Below are positions 1 to 12,215 of a stretch of 64,000 nt of DNA, in pieces. Position 1 is the first letter of the stretch. Each line of letters opens with the position of its first letter. Made by a program: the position numbers and the translations under genes. The DNA lies in the NCBI GenBank assembly GCA_024291935.2, contig CM044312.1:73365001-73429000 (forward strand), read 5' to 3'. Below the pieces are notes generated by a model. That model ran no database searches. It worked only from the letters and a program-made list of their open reading frames with translations, and was not told the origin of the DNA. Source of the stretch: Okapia johnstoni. Taxonomy: Eukaryota; Chordata; Mammalia; Artiodactyla; Giraffidae.

Positions 1-775
1 GAAACATTTGTATCTTTTTTTTTAGATTCCACATATAAATGATGTTATACGATAGTTCTTCTTCTCTGTCTGATTCATTTCACTCAGTATGATAATCTTA
101 GGCCTACCCATTTTACTGTAAATGACATTCTTTCATTCTTGTTAATGGCTAATATTCCGTTGTATTATATATATGTACACATCTTGTCCATTCCTTTTTT
201 GATGGATATTTAGGTTGCTTCCATATCTTGACAACTGTAAACAGTTCTACAGTGAACACTGGGATGTGTGTATCCTTTCAGATACATGTTTTTCTCCAGA
301 TATATGCCTAGGGTTATGTTGTAGAATTATAAGGTATCTCTATTTTTAGGTTTGTAAGGAAACTCCATACTGTGCTCCATAGTGGCTATATCAATTTACA
401 TTCCCACTAACAGTGTAGGAGAGTTCCCTTTTCTCCACATCCTCGCCAAATTTATTGTTTTTAGATTTTTTTGATGATGGCCATTCTGAGTGGTGTGAGG
501 TGATACCTCATTGTAGTTTTAATGTACATTTCTCTAATAATTAGCAATATTGAGCACCTTTTCAGGTGCCTCTTGGTCATCTGTACACTTTTTAAGAAAT
601 ATCTGTTTAAGTCTTCTGCCCATTTTTTGATTGGGTTGTTTGTTTTGATAACATTAAGCTTCATGAGCTGTTTTTAAACTTCGGAGATTAATCCCATGCT
701 GGTCACATCATTTGCAAATATTTTCTCCCACTGTGTGGGCTATCTTTTCATTTTATAGTTTCCTTTCCTGTGCAA
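1..775 (-). mobile_element. L1 LINE 3' end (ORF2 C-terminus and 3' UTR), entering from outside the window
   Basis: Read on the minus strand, this is the end of L1 ORF2 followed by 3' UTR. It aligns by eye with the better-kept L1 at 42418-43193. The minus-strand frame at 461-664 carries the L1 ORF2 C-terminal pattern ([28 protein letters not shown]). The poly(A) end lies left of base 1. It is older than the 42-kb copy, with many substitutions and stops. The coding match ends near 775, where the orientation flips into the inverted 5' part. Confidence 0.9.
461..664 (-). pseudogene. L1 ORF2 C-terminal fragment
   Basis: A 67-residue open remnant of the C-terminal part of L1 ORF2 protein, homologous to about residues 255-312 of the frame at 42418-43803. 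It holds no endonuclease or reverse transcriptase motif. It is open only because the decayed frame lacks a stop here, and no function is expected. Confidence 0.8.
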
Positions 776-784
776 AAGCCAAAG

Positions 785-1163
785 AAAGAAAGAAAGAAAT
801 ACAGATGGAAATACAATGGAACAGGATAGAAAACCCAGAGATAAAACCACACCTATGGACTGATGGTCAATTAATCTGTGACAAAGGAGGCTTGATTATA
901 CATTGGACAATCTCTTCAACAAATGATTCTGGGAAATCTGGACAGCTACATGCAAAGAAAAAATGAAATTAGAACATTCCTTAACACCATTCACAAAAAT
1001 AAGCTCAAAATGGATTAAAGACCTAAATGGGAGTTGAGACAGTATAAAACTCTTAGAGAAAAATACAGGAGGAACACTCTTTGACATTAATCACAACAAT
1101 ATATTTTTCTGTCTGTTTCCCAGAGTAACGGAAAAAAAAAACAAAAATAAAGAAATGGGACCT
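785..1163 (+). mobile_element. Inverted 5' part of the same L1 (twin-priming inversion)
   Basis: On the plus strand this is L1 ORF2 sequence (frame fragments IENPEIKPHLW and KGGLIIHW, then a match through GGACCT near 1163). It corresponds to the reverse of about 43200-43560 in the other L1. The minus part ends at the ORF2 position equivalent to 43193 and the inverted part ends at the position equivalent to 43200. The two segments are therefore consecutive in L1 but opposite in strand, the classic 5' inversion of target-primed reverse transcription. An (AAAG)n stretch at 780-798 sits at the junction. Confidence 0.8.
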
Positions 1164-2174
1164 GGTTATGTTATATTTCAAGTATCAACTCTGCATCTGA
1201 TGCTTCCTGTTTTCTTGGGAAATGTATTCTTCTCAGTGGGCCATGTTTATTTAATTTTAAAAAGTAAGTGGTGGATTGAAAGTTTCTAAACTTTTCTTTC
1301 AGTTTGGAAGTTCTGTGAATATGATATATATGTAATAGATATTTAGCAACAAATCTTTCATCCTCTTCTTAAAGGGCATATATTGCTACATAAGAATGAG
1401 GACAAGAATTTGAGGTTCCTCTCTTTAAAACTTGACCATTCATTAATGTTACTATTTCTGTGAAAATATTAGATATTCATATTATTAGATATTAATTATT
1501 AGTAATTATAATGCCTAACATAGTGAGGCTAGAAAATGGTGCACAAAGATAGAAGAGGTGAAGTTCTTATTCTCAGGAAATGTGTAGTCTCTGCTGCACA
1601 TGAAGAAGAATGTGTAGAATAGTACAGAGCAATATAATTGTATGGCAGATAACTTCTAGATTCAGTACATGGATTTTTGCCACCAACTCAAAAATCGCTG
1701 GGACTACATATGTACTTTGCTTTTGAAAAGAAAAAGAGTTTATAATATGATATCAGCATTTCTCATTTTGTTTCACCAAAGCAAAATAAAAATATTATTT
1801 ACCTCCTAGACTATTAGTGACTCAGTGAAAGCTGGCAGATGCTGGCCTCTTGGATCTTGCAGCTCAGGGTGAAGTCAGCTTTGGAATTTTTATTATCTAA
1901 TTTTGGCCTTAAGGGTTGGCTGCAGAAGCTGCCTCAGAAGAGGTGCAAGAGAAAACAACTTCTCTTACAGAAAACCCCCACCCTTATTCAGTGAGTCAGG
2001 GTTACTGGGTGGATCTTTGGCAAATCAACCCAGAGCTATCTGTTGAATGAAGTTAAAAACAACCTGTTATTTCCAAATTATTATTTCTCAGCTGAAGCAG
2101 TGTGACAAAATAGAACAAAAACAAAGTATGCTAAAGAGAAATTAGGAAGTAGATTTAAAAGCTGCTCATCTTTT
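1164..2174. other. Unidentified AT-rich sequence
   Basis: No long open frame and no repeat recognised with confidence. A short stretch near 1530-1600 has a faint resemblance to L2 read in reverse, too weak to call. Confidence 0.5.
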
Positions 2175-2371
2175 GAAAGTGAAATTCGTTCAGTAGTGTC
2201 CAGCTGTTTGCGACCCCATGGGCTATACACAGTCCATGGAGTTCTCCAGGCCAGAATACTGGAGTGGGTAGCCTTTCTCTTCTCTAGGAGATCTTCCCAT
2301 CCCAGGAATCGAACCCAGGTCTCCTGCATTGCAGGTGGATTCTTTACCAGTTGAGCCACTAGGGAAGCCCC
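2175..2371 (-). mobile_element. Bov-tA SINE
   Basis: tRNA-Glu-derived head (2345-2371 in reverse, GGGGCTTCCCTAGTGGCTCA) and Bov-A body with tail at left. AAAGTGAAA occurs at 2176-2184 and 2373-2381, a possible TSD that cannot be separated from the SINE tail. Confidence 0.9.
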
Positions 2372-2560
2372 AAAGTGAAAGTGAAAGGCGTTTAACTTTT
2401 AAGTAATGCCAAATCATGTTTTAGTTCATCATTCACTTGTCAAGTATACAGTTTAACTTTTAATGGAAATGATGCATTTGCATAATTAAAAAGTAAAATT
2501 TTTCACTATAGCTTAAGATAAAAAACTGAAGTTTATTTAATGCCTCCACTTCCTTCCCCG

Positions 2561-2872
2561 AGGCTTCCCTGATAGCTCAGTTGGTAAAGAATCCTCCTGC
2601 AGTGCAGGAGACCCTGGTTCAATTCCTGGGTTGGAAAGATTTGCTGGAGAAGGGATAGGCTACCCACTCTAGTATTCTTGGACTTCCCTTGTGGCTCAGC
2701 TGGTAAAGAATCTGCATGTAATGGAGGAGACCTGGGTTCGTTCCCTGAGTTGGGAAGATCCCCTGGAGAAGGGAAAGGCCACCCATTCTAGTATTCTGAC
2801 CTAGAGAATTCCTTGGACTGTATAGTCCATGGGGTCACAAAGAGTCGGACATGACTGAGTGACTTTCACTTT
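2561..2872 (+). mobile_element. Bov-tA SINE with duplicated tRNA head
   Basis: A partial tRNA-Glu-related unit (about 2563-2684) runs into a complete head-plus-body unit (about 2685-2872). The join is AGTATTCTTGGACTTCCC. The copy is flanked by a 12-bp TSD, CACTTCCTTCCC, at 2547-2558 and 2873-2884. Internal Pol III box B-like sequence (GGTTCRNTYCC pattern) is present in both heads. The same architecture recurs at 7455-7748 and 50364-50683. Confidence 0.9.
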
Positions 2873-2966
2873 CACTTCCTTCCCAGTGCCCAACTCCCCA
2901 GATTCAAGTGTTTTCGAATCTTTCAGCTGTTTCTTCTGGTCTTCACTTTCATATATCTAAATAATA

Positions 2967-3433
2967 AAAACTAACATCATGGCACCCAGTCCCATGACTT
3001 CATGGCAAATAGATGGGGAAACAATGGAAACAGTGACAGACTTCATCTTCTTGGGCTTCAAAATCACTACAGATGGAGACAGCAGCCATGAAATTAAAAG
3101 ATGCTTGCTTCTTGGAAAGAAAGCTATGATACACCTTGACAGCATATTAAAAAGCAAAGACATTACTTTGCCAACAAAAGTCCATATAATCAAAGCTATG
3201 GTTTTTCCAGTAGTCATGTATGGATTTGAGAGCTGAACTATAAAGAAGGCTGAGCGCTGAAGAATTGATTCTTTTGTACTGTGGTGTTGGAGAAGACGCT
3301 TGAGAGTCCCTTGGACTGCAAGAAGATTGAACCAGTCAGTCCTAAAGGAAATCAGCCCCAAATATTCATTGGAAGGACTGATGCTGAACCTGAAGCTCCA
3401 AAACTCTTTGATGTGAAGAGCTGACTCATTTTT
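2967..3433 (+). mobile_element. BovB LINE fragment, 3' truncated
   Basis: Matches the BovB ORF2 C-terminal region (TSWQIDGET, KRCLLLGKK, ITLPTKV, FPVVMYG). The element stops abruptly near 3433 without the BovB tail, so its 3' end was lost by deletion. Two in-frame stops sit where relatives have TGG and CGA codons (near 3234 and 3258), consistent with deamination decay. A MER5-like element follows 24 bases downstream. Confidence 0.9.
2979..3236 (+). pseudogene. BovB ORF2 C-terminal fragment
   Basis: An 85-residue open remnant downstream of the reverse transcriptase core, beginning MAPSPMTSWQIDGET. It ends at a TGA in place of the conserved tryptophan codon after the MYGxES motif. It carries no catalytic motif. 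Confidence 0.85.
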
Positions 3434-3456
3434 AGAAGCAGCAGCATTGATTACAT

Positions 3457-3634
3457 CAATTATTCTCAAAGTGTTGTAGCACCAGTGTTGGCATCACCTG
3501 GGAACTTCTTAGGAACACAAATTATTGTGCCCTGCCCCAAACCTATGAACAACTTTGGGGGCGGAGTCCAGAAATCAGTGATTTAATTGGACTTCTAGGG
3601 GATTGTGATGTATACTAACCTTTGAGACCCACAG
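3457..3634. mobile_element. MER5-like non-autonomous hAT DNA transposon
   Basis: About 178 bp, near the usual MER5A length of about 190. Degenerate terminal inverted repeats are visible: TTCTCAAAG at the left (3462-3470) and CTTTGAGAC or similar at the right (3620-3634). The centre has the characteristic ATCACCTGGGAACTT stretch and a C-rich CCCTGCCCCA. Orientation is not assigned because the element is nearly palindromic in its ends. Confidence 0.75.
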
Positions 3635-3642
3635 TTCTCTTA

Positions 3643-3772
3643 GAACGCATGTGTACTTAGTCATACTGACTCTTGGTGACCTCATGGACCATAGACCACA
3701 GAGTTTCTCTGTCCATGGGATTTTCCAGGCAAGATATTGGAGTAGGTTGCCATTTCATTCTCCTGGAATAGC
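3643..3772 (-). mobile_element. Bov-A type SINE fragment
   Basis: Body sequence of Bov-A/Bov-tA in reverse (TGTCCATGGGATTTTCCAGG, GGAGTAGGTTGCCATTTC). The tRNA head is missing and the copy is diverged. Confidence 0.8.
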
Positions 3773-3999
3773 TCTTTTACATTTGGACCATATGATGGAC
3801 TAGTGAAAATGAAATGAAGATGCTGAGACTGATATGCTAAAGTATTAAGGTAGATGTCAAAAGACCCAGAGAAGTGGGCATGTTAGAAGATAATTATTAT
3901 ATGATATCAGGAGCTATGTTACCCACCTGGCCCAAAGGTCATTTTCTTTCCTAAGATAATTAAAATGAGTTAGTGAGAGGACATAAGCATCTTTGAAGA

Positions 4000-5860
4000 T
4001 GTTGTCCATGTTGTCAGCTGTAATATAGTGTTGATAGCAAGAAGTGCTATCCTAGAATTGAACTTCTCATTAACAGTAGAGCTGATCAGTTCCCATAATA
4101 GGAAAAAAAAAAGTGATGATACCTAGTCATCAAAGTGTATATAATTATCATAATGGCAAGAAAGGTATGGCAGTCCTGATCCTTCTATCTGTAAGAAGCT
4201 ATTGTGATGACTAATAGATCATGTTTTTCCCAGTAGTAAGAGAGATGAGCTGCCAACTATTGTTTGACTTGTGCAACCATAAAGAAATCAATTTTTAAAA
4301 AAAGTATCTAGAAAAATATCCAAGTAAATAAACAAATAAAAGACCTACCACAGCAGAAAACCATAATTTCTTGTCCAATTCCTACATTTGAGCCAAATTA
4401 CAAACTCAGAACTTATTCTCACAGTAATATGGGTTCTTTTGAAGAGCTTCATAGTCTTAGTTCAGAACTGTACACATATATACTATTCCCAAAAAACCTT
4501 TCCTAAAGGAACTAGAATAAAGGTATCATGAGAATGTAGAAACTCAACCTTCAAGAGTTGTGCCCTATAACTGAGAGCTGAGACTTGAGCTGTAGCTCAA
4601 GCTACAAGTTTGAGCTGAGACTGCCTGTAAATCTGACATACCTTGATGTACCTCAGTTTGGGTGGAGTATTATTATTATAAAGGCCAGTTGATAAACTAA
4701 GTTCTGTCCCAAATTCATTTCACAGTGATGTCAATGGGATGCTGGACTCATCCAGTGGTCATTTTCCCAGCTCACAAGTATATAATTGGAGGATTATGCT
4801 AAGAGACAGGTGGAACTTGCATTGCATCTCTAGTCTATGGAATAGGAGCTATTAGGATAGTAAAAAATTTCAAATGAATGTCCTTAAAATTTCTCTCTTC
4901 TCTACCTTCACTCAAGATGTTAAATCAGAAGCAAAAGTCACGAGGAATTATAAAGATTGGTGCCATCCTCAAAGAATTACAAGTGTGGTTGTCTTTATCA
5001 TATTAATTAATTCACCTACTGCATCCTGGAAGAAATCAGATTGATATGGAAAATGATAATAGATTACCCTGAACTAAATTTAGTATTAGCTCCAATTACA
5101 GTTGCTTTGCCAGATATAATATTTCTGTGTGCTAATATAGCCTCTTGCACCTGGTTTATTTGATCTAACTATAAAATATGATCTGAAGCAGCTTGCTTTT
5201 ATATGAGAGGGACAGCAGTACACACTGTTTGCCTTTGACCAAGGCTTGTGTTAATCCTTCTTCTTGCTATTACTGTATTGTGTAAAGAAGTTAGTTAATT
5301 TTATGTTTTGTAGAATATTCTACTGATCAAATATGTCCATGACTATAGGCTAATTTAACTTGTTAGACAAGAAATGCTGAGTTCTCTGAGTCTACTAATG
5401 AGATAATGTTAGAGTATAGAAGCTAAACTCTAGAAAGATCTATGGGCCTACTGTATCAGTGAATATTTTAGGGATCAAATGATCAGGAGCATGCCATGGT
5501 AAATGACAAGTTACTATATCTTGAATATCCTGCTATTTAAAAAGAGACATACAGCTTTTTGGACCTCTTTGAGTTTTGGAGAAGTATATTCTCTAATTGA
5601 GAACCCTTCTGTGACCTATTTATTTTATGACTCTGAAATCTACAGATCTTGAATGAAACTTTAAACGAGTCAGGGCTCTGCAACAGGTCCAGAGTGCAGT
5701 GTAAATTTCTCTGCCACTTGACAGATCTGATAGAGCTAGAGGTATCCTTGGAAGACAGGTATAGGTTGATAAGAATTCTACAAGGGTCTGTGATCAAACA
5801 CTATGGGAAATGGCAGTATGGACCTCTAGTGTTCTTGAAAAGAAATAGTAAGATGGTAGA
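4000..5860 (+). mobile_element. Decayed class III (ERVL-like) endogenous retrovirus pol remnant
   Basis: Nucleotide-level resemblance to mammalian ERVL pol is clear at about 4930-5140 (GATTGGTGCCATCCTCAAAG, then TCCTGGAAGAAATCAGAT) and at about 5560-5820 (CTCTTTGAGTTTTGGAG, GGCTCTGCAACAGGTCCAGA, CTCTGCCACTTG). The part from 4000 to 4900 is assigned by continuity. No usable frame remains: stops and indels occur throughout, and no LTR can be tied to it. The LTR at 8745 could be related, but a later L1 lies between them. Left and right limits are approximate. Confidence 0.72.
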
Positions 5861-5989
5861 TCTATGCTATATCAATAGTTGCAATTCACATATAGTCCAA
5901 ATATTCCTATTGAGAAGCAAACATTATAGGCTGGATTGAAGAAAAATATAGCTATGTATTGCTTACATTAAACACACTTCAAATCACAC

Positions 5990-7454
5990 CAGTAAGTCCA
6001 AAACAAAAAGGAAAGAGAATGATTTATTATGCTAACAGCTAACAATAAAAGGGTACTAATACTAAAGTAGATTTTGTAGCAAAAATATCAATGCAATGCA
6101 AGGATTCCTCTTTAATAATGAAGAGACCGATTTTTAAAGATAACATAATTACAAATGCTTATATACCTAATAACAATGCTGCAAAATGCACTAAGTAAAA
6201 ACTAATGCAACAGCAAAGAATAAGGGAGCAAATATGCAATATTGCTGGAGATATAAACAACGTACTCTAAATAGGTGATACAATAAGTAAATAATCAGTG
6301 AGGGTAGAGAGACTTGAAAAACACTATTAACTTGAATTAATTGGCATTTATAGAACTGCCATTTCAAATAGATTGTACATTTTTTTCTCAATTGCACACA
6401 GAATATTTATCAGAAAATCTATACTTGCGCTCATAAGACAAGTGTATATTATTTTAAAATAATTTAAGTAATAAAACATATTGTGTAATCATAATGGAAT
6501 TAACTTAGAAAACAATAACAAAGATAATGTGTAAAACTACCACAAACTTGAAAAATTAAAAAACATACTACTTAATACATAAGGGCCAGAGAATTCAAAG
6601 AGAATATTAGAAAATATTTTGAACTAAATTAAAATTAAAACACGTAATATAAAAATTTGTGGGCTACAGCTAAAGTACTATTTGAGGAAATTTTATAGTG
6701 CCAAATGTAGAAGAAAATGAAGGCCTCATAATAGTGACTTTAGCTTCTGCCTTAAAAGGCCAGAAAGGGAAGAGCTGGTTAAACAAAGTGAATGAAAAGG
6801 GATGAAGATGAGAGTAGAAAACAAATAATTGGAAAACAAAATAACAGAGAAAAGTCAATAAAACCAAAAACTGTTTCTTTGAAAAGATCAATAATCTTGA
6901 TAAAGTTTTAGTCAGGTAACTAGACTCATAAAGGAGAAACATTGGGAGGATGCACAAAGTACCAATATTAGCTCAGAAATGGAGATGGTGACATCACTAC
7001 AGATTTTAGAGGTGTTAAAAGACTAATAAGGGCATGTTAGCAATACCTTTTTGCCAATAAACTTGACAATTTAGATGAAATTGACAAGTTGGTAGAAATA
7101 TACAAATTAAGAAAGATCTCTGGAGAATGAAACAATAACCTAAATTAGCCCCATGTGTATTTAAGAAGTGAATTGGTAGTTAAAACTCATTGCCCCCCAA
7201 AAATTGTCACCTCAGATGGCTTTTGGGCTTTTACTGTGAAATTCTACACTTAAGACAATTTTATTAAATCAAACCAAATATTTCCAGAAGTGGGAAAAAG
7301 AAACCCAACAACATTATTTGTTGGAAAAATTTTTTTTTTCATGGCCTGTTCTAATTTAGAATTTAATATTCTGTGACTCAATAGATTTCTTATTTGTTTG
7401 ATCTAGTTTTAGTTGTGTTTATTTCATGCTTAACTAAAAATATCATGCTTATAC
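5990..7454 (+). mobile_element. Ancient L1 (L1M type), ORF2 endonuclease to reverse transcriptase region
   Basis: Diverged plus-strand L1 ORF2. Recognisable stretches are TATACCTAATAACAATGCTG (endonuclease), CTCAATTGCACACAGAAT near 6390, ATGGAATTAA near 6496, and the region 6555-6720 (AAGAGAATATTAGAAAATAT, then AAATTTTATAGTGCCAAATG) that precedes the reverse transcriptase core. CAGATGGCTT near 7213 matches the PGPDGF motif region. Frames are fully broken. A Bov-tA SINE interrupts it at about 7455. Confidence 0.75.
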
Positions 7455-7748
7455 ATGTAAAGAATCCACCTGCAACTTAACCACCCCAGTTTGATCCCTG
7501 GGTCGGGAAGATCTGCTGAAGGGATAGGCAACCCACTCCAATATTTTTGGGCATACCTTGTTGCTCAGCTGGTGAAGAATCCACCCACAATGTGGGAGAG
7601 ACCTGGGTTTGATCCCTGGATTGAGAAGATCCCCTGGAGAAGGGAAAGGCTACCCACTCCAGTATTCTGGCCTGGAGAATTCCATGGACTATATAGTCCC
7701 TGGAGTCACAAAGAGTTGGACACGACTGAGTTACTTTCACTTCACTCC
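7455..7748 (+). mobile_element. Bov-tA SINE with duplicated tRNA head
   Basis: A partial tRNA-derived unit (7455-7545) followed by head and body (7546-7748), the same join as in the copy at 2561. TACATGT occurs on both sides (about 7452 and 7755) and may be a short TSD. It lies within an ancient L1. Confidence 0.85.
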
Positions 7749-8200
7749 ACTTCGTACATGTGGAAACAGATTTATGTAAATACATAGAAACATGTAATCT
7801 GGTTATCAAAAGACAGTTATGATATTATTCTATTATAAAAATGATATTTCATAGGGGAAGAAAAAGAATCAGTGAAATGAAATGAAAGAAGTTTATGAAA
7901 AACCAAGACAATATTTATACTAATAGGAATAAAACTATTCAAATATGGGCAAGACATTTATGGAGAAATCATTTATATATTTGCTGACTGTCCGTAGAGA
8001 AGAGGTAGAGATGGACTTTTACATTGTATACATTGATAAGAAGATGCAACGTTTTTATAATGTTAATTTTCTTTAAAATTATATATTGAGTCAATGCAGT
8101 TCCAATCAAAATTCAAATATTTTTAGAACCTTGATGAACTTATTCTCAAGTACATGTGAAAAAATAAGAGGTGCTTAAATACATAAATTTAAAATGACAT
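7749..8200 (+). mobile_element. Ancient L1 (L1M type), ORF2 C-terminal region
   Basis: Continues the L1 interrupted at 7455 further 3' in ORF2. The stretch TCAATGCAGTTCCAATCAAA at 8092-8111 matches the conserved L1 sequence encoding FNAIPIK. The orientation is the same as 5990-7454. A T-run at 8235-8247 follows but is not the element's own poly(A). Confidence 0.7.
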
Positions 8201-8744
8201 TTATCTTTATCAAGTAGCAAAGATTGCTTTTTCCTTTTTTTTTTTTTAACATGATATTCAATGTGGGTGGTATCTACAGTGTGACAGATGCTTTTAATAC
8301 TACTGGAGTGTAAGCTGTTATCACCATTTTGGAAATATCCTATGAAAATCCTTCTAATGTCTCTGAATGGCTAATGTTTCATTAATTTAAAGGCTGTGTA
8401 AAACATATAAGTAAGTTATGAAACATAATAATAAAATATACACCCATGAAACAAGTACTCAGTTTTAGAACTAATCGACTATTGCTAACGTCCTAGGTAC
8501 TGATATAATATGCCTATATTGCATCCTCTTATCCTCATGCTATTTCCTTCAAAAATAATTTAAATTTTGGATTTTTCTCTGTTATGTATTTTTTAAATGA
8601 AGTTTTAACAAAATAGAAATATATTTTGAAATATATATTACTTATTTTACTGTTTTTATGGGAAACCCTATACAGGATGAGGCCATAATGAGAGATATTA
8701 AAAGAAAGATTGACTCTTTTAATTCTTTAAATGTTTAAATTTTT
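8201..8744. other. Unidentified AT-rich sequence
   Basis: Contains a T-run (8235-8247) and otherwise AT-rich sequence. No frame or repeat recognised. Confidence 0.5.
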
Positions 8745-9168
8745 ATAGTGAACTGAATGATGGACCCCTAAACGATATATCTACATTTTAATTTCCAGTA
8801 TCTGCAAATGTTACCTTTTTTGAAAAAAGCATCTCAGCAGATATAATGAAGGATCTAGAGATGAGAGACACCACCCTAGATTATCTGGATGGGCCCCGAA
8901 TCCAGTGCCAAGGGTTTTAGTGAAAGTCACCAGAGGGAGACTACACACAGAAGAGAAGCCATGTGACCACCAAAACAGAATGGAATGATGAGGTCACAGA
9001 GAAATCCCTGGAGCCAACAGAATATGGAAGAGGAAGGAAATGAATTATCTCTTAAAGCCTCTGGAGGGAGCATTGCCTTGCTGAATTTCAGATTTCTAGC
9101 CTTCAGGACTGTGAGAGAATAAATTTCAATTGTTTTAAACCATCACATTTGTGGTAATTTGCAGTGTT
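8745..9168 (+). mobile_element. Solo LTR, ERVL-MaLR-like
   Basis: Matches a common mammalian LTR type from TGAACTGAATGATGGACCCC through GATGGGCCCCGAATCCAGTG to the 3' part AGGACTGTGAGAGAATAAAT. The AATAAA polyadenylation signal at about 9118 is followed by the typical GTTTTAAACCATCACATTTG. Length is near 420 bp. I am sure it is an LTR of this general type but not of the subfamily name. Confidence 0.7.
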
Positions 9169-12100
9169 TCAAAGTAGTTTAAAATTTTTTTTCCATATAT
9201 ACTTCTTTTTGTCCAAAGTTTCTATAATCAATCTGCTTACAATAATTTTGGTAATAAAATAGAGTAATAAAAAATTTTAAAAGACATTTAAGAGGATTCC
9301 ATAATTGCAAATATAGCATGCTAGGGTACTTTTTCTTCTACCAGTGGTTTGGAATGTGAAACTATGCTCAGAAATTAGAAAGACAATCTGAAGCTCTTCT
9401 GGAGATTAATACAACTCTTAGCTGTAAGGGAAGTCATATAATTCTTTTTCTTCAAGCAGTGTCAGATCCCAGTAAGAAATCAGAATGGTTTTAGTACAAT
9501 AAAGAGCACAAAGGCAGACGATGTAACAGTAAATGGAAGTTGAAATGCCTGGGGAAAGCGGACTAAAAACTTGCTGCTAACCTGGGCTGAGATACAGCAG
9601 GCTTCTCTTGATTTTAAGAATGATTTAGAGCAGGTTTTACTCAAGCCTGAGATAATCTCAAAATTAAATTACAGTGATTAAGAATACTTGAAAAAAACTA
9701 TGAACGGAGCCTAACTTTAGCTAGTTTATACTTTTTTTCTAAATTGTTTTGCTAATATTTAAGTACATGATCAGATACTGTACTTTAATTTGCTTTTCTA
9801 ATAGAAAATTTCCTTTCTATAGGAAAAGCCCAAGTGAGGTGGAAAGATTTGAAAGCTGAAACTAAAACCAAGGCATCTCCATCATTTGTTGGGTGCAAAC
9901 CAAAATCTAGATCAGTATATCTATGAAGTAATAGTCTCTGGAATGCTGGCTTTACAACTTCAAATCTGTTGGTAAACATCACCAAATGTTAACTAAGGAA
10001 AGTAGGATGTGGTCACTATCCTCTGGATGGCAAGAATATAGGGAAACAGGGACTCTCACTTATTTTAAAACTACATTCCTTTGATAGTAAATGTGGTTTT
10101 GATAAAGAGTTTTATGAAAGAAAAGATACAGGTGATTTTATTAACTTGGCATTCATTTAACTCATGAAAAATTCATGAAATTATAATAAGCAAATTCTAA
10201 GGTAGATTAAGTTGATTAATTTCTAGATATCCTCAGTTCAAAAATATTTTCATATGAAATATGAAATACTTCATATGAAATACTTTTCTTATACTTTCAT
10301 ATTCTCTTCAAAATTAAGCTAAAGTACTTAATTTGTATAAATCAGAGATGTGTTAAGTATGATTGAGGCCATATTATTTTTTCAGATGACTATTTTTGGC
10401 ACTTGTTTTTGTGTAAGACATCTTATTATACATAAGCTAAAGAATACATGGTGAAAACATTTCAGTTATGTTTGTTTTTCCTTATTGAGTTTTATATTCA
10501 GGTTCCATTTATTTGCACAGGTATTGAATATAACCTAATTAAAGGAAATATTTAAATATTTCATTTCATATTAGATTTTCATATCATGCCTCCTCCTTGT
10601 TGACAATACCCGCCAGATGGGAATGTACATGTATAATCTGGAAATTAGCTATCATCACCATCCCTAAAGGTTTAAATCTCTTTGTATGCGTTTCTTTTCC
10701 CACATCTCTGAAAATCCCAAGAGGAACTTTCCATCACCAAGATCCCTTCTGGCTCTATTTTTCTACTTCTGCCTAATTAGTTTAGTGTATAGATTATCTT
10801 CCTTTTCCCCATATGTAGTTCTTGTTAGACCTCACATGGACCCAGATGTCAACCACAGACCATTTTCTTAATGTTCACAGATATAACCTCTTTCACTTAA
10901 AACTGTGCTTGTGTGTAGTCCTTCGCATGATTCAGTGGAGGGGAAGAGGGAGATACCATATCTCAGAAACAGAAACAGCTTAGAAATAAGAATTGAACAC
11001 CCTGTCCACAGTAGTGGGAATCCTTTTCTCCCACCATTGTAATTGCCTAGTGCCATCTAACCAGTTTCTATCTCTGGTTTTTTTGGGTTTTTTTCCTTTC
11101 ACAGTTCTTTTCTTCTTCAACCCTTCCAAGCTAACCAAGCTAATATGCAAGTAGAAACTTGCATATTCATGTATGAACCTAAGGCAATGGCTTAACTTGG
11201 GGGCTCTAAACTTAGGAGTTTGGTAAAGCCATTGGGCTGGCAAAAAAATGAATGGATAGAAAATAGACTATAACAGAGGAAAATCCAGCATTTCAAAGTA
11301 GAAAAGAGAGTGGAATTAGCAAAGGGACACTGAAAAAAGTAAACATTGGTGTTGGAGGAAATCCAGTGGAGTGTGGAATCTTAGAAATCGATTTATAAAA
11401 TCATTCTGTAAAGGAGGAAATTATCAGCCATATCAAATGGTGGTGGAATTAAATAAGAATATAATTTAAAATTGAAACTCTAAGAAGACAAGGTAAAGGT
11501 CATTGATAACCATGTCAAGAGCAGTTTTAGTAAAATGTTTTGAATAAAACTTTAGGATTAGTCAGAGGAGAAATTTGGAGGTAAGAAATTAGAGATAAGG
11601 CATATAGGCCTCTACAAGTTCTATTCTAATGTAATTTTAATTAGATTTTATTTCAACTAAAGAGAGAGATGGGACATAGGGGACTTTATTATATTAAGAC
11701 AGAGGAATTTCAGAATGATTATAGGCTGATGGTAATGATAAATCAGAAGAGGAAAAATTATGATACAAATAAATAAAATAAAATAAGATATGTGAGCTAT
11801 AGAAAGGGTTGAGTTTAGATAGAAGCTGAGAGAGTTCATCTCTTTTGATTAGAGGCAGAATATAGCAGTAGATGAAGACAAATCTCTAGACTGTGATATG
11901 CAGTATTTTTTGTTTAATTATCTACATTTTCTTAGTGAAATAAGAGCATATATTATTTATTGAGACAAGAGATGGGAGATAGTATACTTCCCAAATTGCT
12001 TGCTTTAGTATAAATTGTAGCAATGTATGTAGTAGCGAGTTATCTGACTATCACCTTCAACAGTGTTAGGCTTTTTGTATGACTTCAAAATTTTAAATCT

Positions 12101-12204
12101 GCATATCTTTGATAATCTGAAAGTGAACTTTAAAATAATTATATCCTTATAAAAAAATAAAGGAGAGACTAAACATAGAAAAGAATCAGTTTTACTGAAG
12201 GTAT
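9169..12204. other. Unidentified sequence, 3 kb
   Basis: The longest stretch with no recognised repeat in this part of the window. Frames are short and lack any known domain. A local duplication of a TTCATATGAAATA unit lies at about 10248-10282. No splice-flanked exon candidate could be supported. Confidence 0.5.
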
Positions 12205-12215
12205 GACTTCTCAAG

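Noticed and set aside
8745..9168. Pairing this LTR with the ERVL remnant at 4000-5860 as one provirus
   Set aside because: An ancient L1 fills the space between them, no second LTR is visible, and the LTR looks MaLR-like, so a common origin cannot be shown.
9785..9985. A 66-residue minus-strand frame in unidentified sequence
   Set aside because: No domain, no start context and no supporting neighbour; compatible with chance.
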